NCBI RefSeq assembly: GCF_032362555.1
Contig: NC_083524.1
Coordinates: forward strand, 7,426,001 to 7,490,000
Source: Amyelois transitella
Lineage: Eukaryota; Arthropoda; Insecta; Lepidoptera; Pyralidae
Direction of reading: 5' to 3'
DNA length: 64,000 nt
Positions 23,717 to 34,000 of this stretch are shown here, one piece after another (positions within the stretch are counted from its first letter, which is position 1; the number at the start of each line of letters is the position of its first letter). A program made the position numbers and the translations under genes. The notes beneath the pieces were generated by a model. It was not told the origin of the DNA, did not search any database, and saw nothing but the letters and a program-made list of their open reading frames with translations.

Positions 23717-24780
23717 CATACATACATAAAATCACGCCTCTTTCCCGGAGGGGTAGGCAGAGACTACCTCTTTCCACTTGCCACGATCTCTGCATACTTC
23801 TTTCGCTTCGTCCACATTCATAACTCTCTTCATACAAGCTCGGCGGTTTCGGGTACTTTTGACCTGACCCTTTACCAGGACGTCCTTAATTTGATCAAGA
23901 TACGTTCGTCTAGGTCTTCCCACTCCGACCTTTCCCTCCACACTCTCCTTGTATATCTGCTTAGTCAACCTGCTTTCATTCATCCTCTCCACATGACCGA
24001 ACCATCTTAACATACCCTTTTCTATTCCTGTAACTACATCTTCTTTCACATCACAACATTCCCTTATCACGCTGTTCCTTATCCTGTCACTCAATTTCAC
24101 ACCCATCATACTCCTTAACGCTCTCATTTCCACTGCATTTATTCTGCTTTCATGCTTCTTTTGCCATACCCAACTTTCACTCCCATACATTAATGTCGGG
24201 ACCAACACGCCCCTGTGCACAGCCAGTCGAGCCTTTTTGGATAGTTTCTGACTGCTCATAAAGGCATGCAAAGCTCCATTCACCATGTTCCCCGCGTTCA
24301 CTCTACTTTCAATATCACTATCATACTTGCCATCTGATGTAAACTTTGATCCTAGATATACAAACTCTTTCACTTGCTCCACTTTTTCTCCTCCAATCAA
24401 AATATTACATGCTGTCATTTCTTTCTCCATTTCAAAAACCAGTGTTTTAGTTTTACTTACGTTCACTTTCATTCCTTTCTCTTTTAAAGCTTCATGCATA
24501 CAGTTTACCATCTCCTGTAACTCCTCCGCTGATGACGCCAGTATAACCTGATCGTCGGCATAGAGCAGACATTTGACGAGTAACTCATTCATCCTTAATC
24601 CACTTTTAGACTCTTTCAAATCTGTCAAACAGCTATCCATAAATAGGTTGAACAGCCACGGTGACGCAACACATCCTTGCCTAACGCCTTTCTCAATCTT
24701 AAACCACTCAGTGTGCGCTCCGTTTATCCTGACACAAGCACTCGAATCCTCATATAAGGATTTCAGTGCTCGTATTAAGA
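23717..24780 (-). mobile_element. RTE-like LINE, 5'-truncated copy with 302-codon RT fragment
   Basis: The flanks carry a TSD of form ga-T(7-9)-ccta (23702-23716 and 24781-24793), differing only in T-tract length. The tail (catacataca on the plus strand) is at the left end. The minus-strand ORF 24640-23732 covers the second half of the RT from MDSCLTDLKESKSGLRMNEL through YADD to the C-terminal GRPRRTY and PSGKEA. It corresponds to positions from about 53790 onward of the copy at 52980 and is almost identical to it. It lies just past the ataxin-10 3' end. Confidence 0.88.
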
Positions 24781-25026
24781 GATTTTTTTCCTAATTTCTT
24801 TATATTATGACAAAATTCTATCAGAATCCAATATAATATATGTACATACTATTTTGAAATGAAAGTGTAACTATATTGTATGCAAATTCTAACATATTGC
24901 AGTGAAAAGATTACACAAAAGTAACGTTCGGTTGCTTGAATCATTCGTTAGTGCTTTTTTCCTTTAGTCACCTACTACAATTATCACATCAAAGTTCACA
25001 AGAAACTGGTAGGAATATGACGCTTG

Positions 25027-25096
25027 TGTCTTCTCAAGACTGTTGGGTCTCTACTCCGCAAGGGATATAACCGTGAAATTATGTATATTATATGAA
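25027..25096 (+). mobile_element. TS-SINE, 3' end only
   Basis: cttctcaagactgttgggtc and cgcaagggatataaccgtga, followed by a decayed tail. Confidence 0.6.
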
Positions 25097-27729
25097 TGAA
25101 AAAAGGGGGATTATAAATAAAATGTAAAAATTTTCAAAATACTTTTATAAAACATAATAAATACAGGCTTTAACGTAATACACAACAAATAAGGTGGGTA
25201 CGCAAAGTTTGTGAAGGACGGCAAATGGAATCAGTTGTTACAGCCCCTAAGATTATTATGTTTGAAATTCATTACAATTAGAGCATAAAGGCGGCATTGA
25301 ATATAATAATTTTTAGGAAACTTCCGGATAAACATGCACAGCCAGAGTATCAAACTTAAGACAAGTATTTTCTTACTATATTTAATCAGTATTATTATTC
25401 CAGAACTTTTACATGTCTTACCTTCCCTCGCCCTCTAATTTTGAAGTTTATCAAATGAAAGAAAGAGAGAGTAGATAAGAAATATGACTTCTCAACGTTC
25501 GAATAAAGATTCTCAGGAGCTGTAACAATGTTAATATTAGTGACATTTATCCATAGTTGAAAATGGTTAGATGTCCCCGAATATGATAATATTTAATTAC
25601 ACATAACATTAATATTATAATATTTAGTGTCATTTACAGTGTCTTTCAAACCTTGCCATTTCAAAAAATAATTTGAACTGAGCTCTGACTACGATAGCCT
25701 GCATGATTTCCTGACAAACATTTTTCTAGGGTTTGCTCCGGTAGCGTCATATCTGGTAAGGAGTCCAGGGTCTGTCCGTACGATCTAGGAGTATCAGAAT
25801 CGAGCTCAGTTCATGTCAATATTTATACCAATTCAAATCCATCGCCAATGTCTTTTTAAGCATTACGATTATTTACTTCGTGCGAAACAAGAAAACATTT
25901 AAAGTCTAAACACGACATCAATAAATAAATGAGTTACCTACTTGTGAAGCATTTAACACATCGTGTGTAAGAACCAATATACTACAAGATAGCTTATTGA
26001 AGCAAAGCTGTGTCAAATACACCAACATCGGCTTATGATTTTAGCGCACGTAACGTGATTGGACTAATTTTGTTCCTGCGATACTCGCTTCAGTGTTTAA
26101 CAATTTTCTATATGTTTTTGGCACTTATTATACATGCTTATGCCTGTTTCTGTGATTCATATTTGTGCCTACGCTTCATTACGAATAAGTTTGCACAGCG
26201 CCATCTACATTGTTTGCAACGTAACTTATTTTTTTTAAATTAAGCCTAGATGTCGCATCAATCAATTAGCCTTAGACCTAAGAGAACGCTCGCGTCTCCA
26301 TCTCGTAATCTGCCACCAATGTTAACCATTTTCATTCGGGCACTAATACAAATAAACAAATCTCTTAATAGTCACTAGTTTTAATATTCTTTGTCCCACT
26401 ATATCTGTGACTTGACAAGTCAATACATTAACAATTTTGTGACTTAATTATGTTTTTCAATTGGATGCTAGCACCCGCCTGAGAGCTCTTTAAAATAAAC
26501 TTTAACGTTGTAGAAATTATATCAATAATTAAAAGTCTAAGCATTCAAAAGAGTATGTGCGCGAATTGAATGATTTGAATGAATGTCTGAATTTTTATGA
26601 GGATAATTGTTGTTCTAATCTTTCTCAGGAGTGACTTACACTTATTTTACAATAGCCTTTTCAATAGCTAGAATTCTTGTAAAGCTACATAATACAACAG
26701 ATCAAAAAAACGCCCCCGTCGCGTTTTGTCGCAAAAATAAGGCTGTCTTCACACGTACAGTCCGCATGTCAATTTACCCTGCACGAAGCATCTATTAAGA
26801 GGTGAATTTGGGTAGGTTATGACGTTGACCGTACTAAAACCCCAAATACAATACTACAAATGTAAGACGCAAAATTGTGCGCCGCTGAAAAATGTAAAAT
26901 GGCTCTTAAGCTACAAAAGGTGACCGTAATTCTTGAAGCAATCACTGCCAGGCAACCGTAAGCAAATAAAGCATAGTAAAAAATCGTTTGCAAAGTGATT
27001 TATTCAGTTTAATAACGATTTCTTGAGTCGCTCTTTGGTAAGTTTGCGGCTTGTGTGAAAACGCCTTTAACCGAACGAAAATGTCATGTAAGATGCTTAA
27101 TTTAATAAATAACAAAATAAGATAATATGTTAAAAAAATAGCTTACAAGTGTTATAGACAGCTGAATGTCATGAATTATTAAAAATGACTAGAACATAGC
27201 AATATATTATTATTAGCTATAGTACGGTTTTAAAGGAGGTGAAAAATAGGTGACTTCTTTCGGTCTCTCAATAAGATATTTACTCGAGAATATATTATTA
27301 CGATGATTTGAAGCTATCAACAAGGATGTGCGGCCTAATTTTTTCACCAATCCATGTAAAACAGTATTTCAACAAAACAATTTGAATTCCCTAAAAAGTA
27401 ACGGATATTTATCATAAGCGGTCAGCCATTTTACTCTTAGCCGCCATATTCGATGTCCATATTGTACTTAAAAAACAAATTGTCATGAATAAAAGCAGAT
27501 TATATATTTTTTCCCTTCGGATAAGAATTATTAAAATAAAATTGTTAAAAAAATTCAAGAGTAAGAGATTCTAAAATACATACATGTGATTTACATAAAA
27601 CTATTGCTAAACTTAAAAATAAAATGTGATCGTTTACTAAGGCATATAATATAAATTTGTGAAGGTGGTGTAGGTTGGTCGTGGTCAAATTAAGCTTATC
27701 AATAAGTATTATACTATTTATAAATACTA

Positions 27730-27845
27730 CAGGTATTAAACGCGCACGCGCGTAACGTACCTTTATCTCGGACGTTTCGAATCATGTTACTATGATCCGT
27801 GGTCACCGAGCAAGTCATTCGCTCGGACCATGTGTAATACCCGTA
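27730..27845. mobile_element. Palindromic MITE
   Basis: Left end caggtattaaacgcgcacgc and core tcggacgtttcgaatcatgt, gatccgtggtcaccgagc; right terminus eroded. Confidence 0.68.
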
Positions 27846-30160
27846 TTATTGATAAATGGTATAATGCAACGCTAAAGTTTTAAAATAAATATGGGTTATT
27901 CAACTAAAACCCACAAAAATACCAGTAAAATAAAAAATACCAGTAGTAAGAATTAAGTTATTTGATATTTTTGAGTTAGTTTGCCAGGTTGGTTATATTA
28001 CCAAGGTCACAATATCGACAGGCCTATTTATATAGGATAATTTCATTTTACGTTGACAAGATGTTACGGAAGGACATACAACCTGGAAGCCAAAAGGCTG
28101 GAATGGCATTCTTTTGTTCTATCTTATTTTAAATACGTCAATTAGAAAGAGATGGATTTTTTATATTCCCCTCTATCTCTTCCTAATTCGTGTAATAAAA
28201 AGAGACAGTCGGGAGAAGAAAACTTTGTTTATACCTTTCTGATTTTTAACAAGTGACTTCCAGTGTGTTTTTATTATCGTGAGAAGAATTGATTCTCGGT
28301 GTATCAATAGGCACATCAATAAGGTCCTATGTAAAGGTCAACTTTCGAAATTAAAATTCTGTTTCACACACAGACCGATAATTCTGTTTCAATATATTAT
28401 GTATGTACATTTGAAATATCTTATTAATACAGTATTAAATATATCAGTACGGCAGTGATTAGTGTTATACTTACTAAAAATATGTGTACAAAATGCGAAA
28501 GAAAATACATTATTAAACTATTTGGTTTCGTGAAATACATACTTGAAATAATTGTAATATTTTTCATTACTTATATTCTAGTTATACTTAATTTTATTTA
28601 AACTGAATTATAGTAAGTAAATAAAATAAATTAGCAACATCCAACGGTCCACATTGCACATTCACATCTAAAACGAACTATGGAGCACATTCCTCAGAAC
28701 CATTATAAAGATTCGAATATCTGCGCTGGGAATTGAATCTAGGTGCCGTGCCCGCACCATATAGTACCTTGCTATTGTGTCAACTATTGTACAGTGGACG
28801 CAGGAGATAGATGTACCACTTAGCCTTATAATCGGTGCTTCGGAGGTGGCGCAGGTATCTTCTGAGCCGTCTGTACAATGAGGTCATCCTAAAATTTCGT
28901 GACTTCTATCATATTAAACTGGTATCAGTGTGATTAAATTGCAAATTTTTTCTCAAGGTTCACTTTCGTGGGCATTGCGAGAAATCCTTCTTTACCTACA
29001 ACGTCTTAATTAAGCCAAATATATCATCGAATTTCGACAGCTGTTCCGGTTCAATCAATCACTTTTCTCTTTTATACATACAGTTTTAATTACCTATACA
29101 TATAGTGTCTTTTATTCATAAAATATTGTGACGCAATTAATATGTAGATTTTTAAGCCAAAGCAAGCTCGTATATAATTTCTACATTCCCATGTTAGTAT
29201 TTCTTTATTTTATTCTACAGTCATCATCATCAGCAATTTAATGCTATGAACAACAATTAACACCAATTTTTTAAATCATTTTATATTAATAATACTAGTT
29301 TTTAGATCCACGATATCTTATAATAATTCTTTGGAAAAAAGTGTCAACTTAATAAATCCTACTGAAGTTTGCTATATCAATAGCTGCCCATTAAGAGTAT
29401 ATTTTTATTTAGGATTTAAATGCAGTATCTGTTATAAATATTTCTATGGTGGTTTTATATGTATGTAATTCTATGATTATTTCTTTTATATTTTATCTGA
29501 AAGGCAAAATGATTTTTAACATTCCACGTAAATGTGATATTTTTCCAGATTTGGTTTCTATTACATTGGTATAAGTTATTTGTCTTCCTATAAATAAATA
29601 AAAATTACAAATCTATACAATAAGGAGAGCTAAAATAAATAACTTATAAATTAAATTAAAATATTAGTTCTTAATACTAATACAACTTGTTTTTGGAATA
29701 TTACAATTATAAACTAAAATTTGTGATGTTTTGAATTTAAAATGATCTTAATTACGAGTGAATAAGATCTATAATCCCGTGTGGTTCCTGGTAAAGTGGA
29801 CTACGTTCGCTTAATCTCTTGTTGTCTTAAGACTGATGTACAGTTTACTTACATCAAGATTAATAATAAGAAAAAAAAACCAGTTTTGGATATTAAACTT
29901 TGCAAAATGCGGTTAAAATTAAGTGCAAATACATTTTATTAGAAAAATTCCAAATAATTACTGCTTTATAATTGTACCGATGACTTTCAAATTTATAAAG
30001 CCATGTTGAATTCTTTGCTCAACATAATCATTAAAGCCACACGTTAAGCTTTGCTATATCGGGCCCTGCGTCGACTACATAAAGTTCAATACAGTTCGGT
30101 TTTAACATTACGTTTTATAATAGACGGCATAACGTTCAAAAGATTTAGGTTTTAACGTTA

Positions 30161-30432
30161 CGTTATCAGTCGACAATAACGTTTCATTAACGTTCGTATC
30201 GTTATCAGTCGACAGTAACGTTTCATTAAGGATAGTACCGTTATTAGTCGGCGAAAACATTTCTTAACGTTGCGAGCGTTATTAGTCGACGGTTACGTTA
30301 CGATAAAGATTGGAGCGTTATCAGTCGACAATATTGCTTTGTTAACGTTCGAACCGTTATCAGCGGGAGATAACGCTCCGTTAACGTTCATATCGTCATC
30401 AGTCGACGATGACGTCTCGCTTCGGTTGTTCG
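30161..30432 (+). repeat. 39-bp minisatellite, seven units
   Basis: Units anchored on cgttatcagtcgac start at 30161, 30200, 30239, 30277, 30316, 30355 and 30394: steps of 39, 39, 38, 39, 39 and 39. Most contain gtcgac and a taacgtt step. 39 bp is 13 codons, so from about 30270 the reading frame stays open with a repeating S-V-D or similar motif. Confidence 0.88.
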
Positions 30433-30579
30433 TCTATGCTCTCTGGATTGTCTATGCTTGGCTCGGTTTTGTCTTCTATGACAGATTCCGTTCGCTCTAT
30501 GTTCAATTCGGCTATTTCATTGTTCATCGTTTTGTCGCTGAAAAGAGAATTTTTTAATTAAGTTACAGCGTCTTTAGGC

Positions 30580-30900
30580 GCGATTGGTCCAAAAAGGGCG
30601 TTATCACGTCTATATCCCTTGCGGGGTGGACAGAGCCAGCAGTCTTGAAAGACTGATAGGCCACGTTCAGCTGTGAGGTTTTTTGGCAGAATTGAGATTG
30701 AAATAGTGGCAAGTTGCTACCTGATCGCCTAAAAATAGAATCCCATGTTTATATTTCTATTCCTTAGTCGTTTAAAGATATTCATTGGAAAGAGATGGAG
30801 TGGTCCTATTCCTTTTTAATATTGGTACCAGAAACCACACGGCGCACTGGCACACTGGAAACACGGAAAAAAAAAATACTGGCCTTTTTGGACCAATCGC
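30580..30900. repeat. 18-bp inverted repeat flanking a TS-SINE
   Basis: gcgattggtccaaaaagg (30580-30597) is perfectly inverted as cctttttggaccaatcgc (30883-30900). The 285 bp between is nearly all TS-SINE. Confidence 0.8.
30602..30843 (-). mobile_element. TS-SINE between inverted repeat arms
   Basis: Antisense copy (tcacgtctatatcccttgcg to ccagaaaccacacggcgc). It lies between 18-bp inverted arms at 30580-30597 and 30883-30900, which do not belong to the SINE. Confidence 0.8.
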
Positions 30901-31071
30901 AGATAGAATCGAACGTGAAGCTGGTGATTGGGGTTACAATGCAAATTGGACCATACGCGCTAATATACTAGAATTTCAAATATTTGACGCATAAATATAG
31001 ATAAGATAAAAACTCAGTTTACTGTGACAATCTACGTTGAAAATGGGACAATTGTGTGTGTATAAAAGAAC

Positions 31072-34000
31072 TTACTGTGAGTCAGTGGCGGGCGAGTCAG
31101 CGAGGTCAGGCCGCGATTGAGAGTCAGAAGAGGTCACCGCGGGCAACGCTAGAGACTGGGGCCGCCGCAACCAACTGCAGCGTTCCTCCTGAAATGGAAC
31201 ATATTATTCGTGACGTCACGAGGTCTTCATTCCCCCCTTAGTAAATAAATAATAAATATATACGGGACAAATTACACAGATTGAGTTAGCCTCGAAGTAA
31301 GTTCGAGACTTGTGCTATGAGATACTAACTCAACAATACTATATTTTTATAATAAATACTTATATAGATAAGCATCCAAGACCCAGGCCAATTAGAAAAA
31401 GTTCTTTTCTCATCATGCCCTGGCTGGGATTCGAACCCAGGTACCTCTGGTGTCACAGACAAGCGTACTACCGCTGCGCCACAGAGGCCGTCAACCCCCT
31501 CCATCAATCCTAATCAGGGCTGTACTCGGGAAGTTTACAATTCATATATAGAATATTCGTAAACGTCATCTATGATTGAAGACAAGGAAACGGATGTGTG
31601 CAATTGAATCCGTAGATAATGTTTGATTTTATAATACTTCAAACATACCTCCTGAATTTGGGTATAGACCTTCAAAGTATCCGAATAAAACAGCTTCAAA
31701 TTAAATGTACATTAGTTTGATTGCTAACCGGTTACACAGTAACATATATTTGTCCCCCAGTAAGACACGATCTTACAAAGAATATATATTATTTTAATCA
31801 ACACTTATAATACTAATTGACTTAAGTATTTTGAGGGTTTGTTAGTATAATAAAATTTATTAATGAATGTGGATGAAGCGAAGGAAATATGCAGAGATCG
31901 CGGCAAGTGGAAAGAGGTAGTCTTTGCCTACCCCTCCCGGAAAGAGGCGTGATGTTATGTATGTATCTATACTAATATTATAAAGCTGAAGAGTTTGTTT
32001 TGTTTGTTTGTTTGTTTAAACGCGCTAATCTCAGAAACTACTGAACCGATTTGAATAATTCTTTCACTGTTAGATAGTCTATTTATCGAGGAAGGCTATA
32101 GGCTACATTTTATCCCGGATTTCCTACGGGAAACGTCAAAAATGCAGGTGAAAGTTGAATGAGTCGGCCATCTGCGAGCTTTCCACGCGAACGCTGCGCA
32201 AACCAACAAAGATATAGTAAAACAATGTACTAAAGATGTGAAGTACTCATTTTTTGCCACAAAAAAGTCCGCGAGAGCATATATCTATCTCTTAAGGTTT
32301 ACTTACAATAACCACTTTTATGTTCATTTTTAAGATTATTTTTTCATTATAAACATAAGTTATTTTGAAACCAATTTAATTTAGTATTAATCCTTATCCA
32401 AATAAATATGTTCATTACTTTCGACATTCATGAAGACTAAAATTGCCATTTACAGTATATAAATCAGACGAATAGGTTTTGAGATATAGTCGTTATAAGC
32501 AATTTGCAGCGAAACATTTAATACGGCGAACCAGCGTTCTTTCTAATACGCGCGACCGCCTGAAAAATAAATATGATGCCCAAAATAACTATTCCACGCG
32601 GACGAAGTCGCGGGCACAGCTAGTGTATGTATAATTTAATAAAATTGCCACCCGTGCGAAGTCGGGGCGGGTCGCTAATACGTATATAATATATTATATA
32701 ATATATGTATATATATTCATACCTGTTCCACAGTAACACACGAGATATCAGTCTGCGTGGCTCGCGCGATGTCTGACCGCGGCGAGGACATTCGCAACAA
32801 GTCGCGCACGCAACCGTTTAACGCCGCGACTTGCGACTGCAGCGCGCAACATGTCGCGCTCAGTTGTCGCACCGCTTCCGAGTTTTCTTCGCTTTCCGAA
32901 CTGCGCCGTTTTTGACTGTCTGTAAAAGTCATAGATATATGTAGGTTTGTCTGAAAAATAAACATATGCAATAGCAGTTAAAAGTCGTGGAAAAATGCAA
33001 GTGTATTTTATAAATTTTTTTTTTGACGGCCTCTGTGGCTCAGCGGTAGTACGCTTGTCTGTGACACCGGAGGTCCCGGGTTCGAATCCCGGCCAGGGCA
33101 TGATGAGAAAAGAACTTTTTCTGATTGGCCTGGGTCTTGGATGTTTATCTATATAAGTATTTATTATAAAATATAGTATCGTTGAGTTAGTATCTCGTAA
33201 CACAAGTCTCGAACTTACTTCGAGGCTAACTCAATCAGTGTAATTTGTCCCGTATATATTTATTTATTTATATTTATTTATTTATTTATAAAACTAGTTT
33301 TCGCCCGCGGTTCTGTCATGTCATGAAAAGTACCCTATGTCCATGTCTGTACAAAATATGTATGAAAAATTTCACGGAGACCAGTTTAGTGTTTTTGCTT
33401 GAAAGACTTTAAGTGCTTGTTTGTACCTCTTTTAAAGTTTTAGTATGTATTAAATAAATAATGGATAAATAAATATGTACATACGGGACAAATTACACAG
33501 ATTGAGTTAGACTAGAAAAAGTTAGAAACTTGTGTTACGAGAAAACTAACACGACGATACCATATTTTACAATTAATACTTATATATTTTATTCTACACC
33601 TTTTGCAAATCCTTATCAAAAGCAAAAAAAAAATTCTATAGATAAATATCGAAAATCCGGGCCAATCAGAAGAAGCCAATCAAAGTTCGTTTCTCATATT
33701 AGTTATGGTATAGTTAAGACATCAATTGTATTGTTGTGGAGAAAAAATAAAGTTTCTTTTTATTTATTTTATTCATCATGCCCTGGCCGGGATTCGAACC
33801 CGGGATCGCGTCGAACGCGCACTATCGCTACGCCACAGCGGCCGTCAATTCCATTGTTTACCAGACGCCTGTAAAGTGGAGACTTTCTTCCACAGCGCAT
33901 TGATGGCTTGCATTTGTAGCTGTTGTATCTTCCTCTCGCTTTCTAGCGCCGCTTTTGTCGCCTCCATGTCGCACGTCAATCGTCTGAGAATAAAAGAAAA

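Larger units (their letters stand above)
24794..30160. other. Gene-poor region between the ataxin-10 and CEP97 3' ends
   Basis: About 5.4 kb of AT-rich sequence with one TS-SINE end and one MITE. The longest ORF (26010-26243) is hydrophobic and Cys/Phe-rich, as random AT-rich sequence often is, and I do not call it. No RNA gene was recognised. Confidence 0.6.

Noticed and set aside
24285..24551. ORFs antisense to the LINE, also at 53722-54279
   Set aside because: Mirror-strand shadows of the reverse transcriptase ORF, identical in both copies because the LINE copies are.
26010..26243. 77-codon hydrophobic ORF in the gene-poor region
   Set aside because: Composition is typical of random AT-rich sequence (Phe, Leu, Cys, Tyr), with no splice context or family resemblance.
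31420..31493. Possible tRNA genes at 31420, 33025, 33790, 47515 and 48066
   Set aside because: A and B boxes are present, but the acceptor stems do not close, and each is followed by the same SINE body and TTTA tail.
33855..33869. GC-type donor (CAG|GCGTCT) for CEP97 exon 12
   Set aside because: The GTAAAC donor 7 nt further on gives the correct phase for exon 13 (G + AC), so no noncanonical junction is needed.
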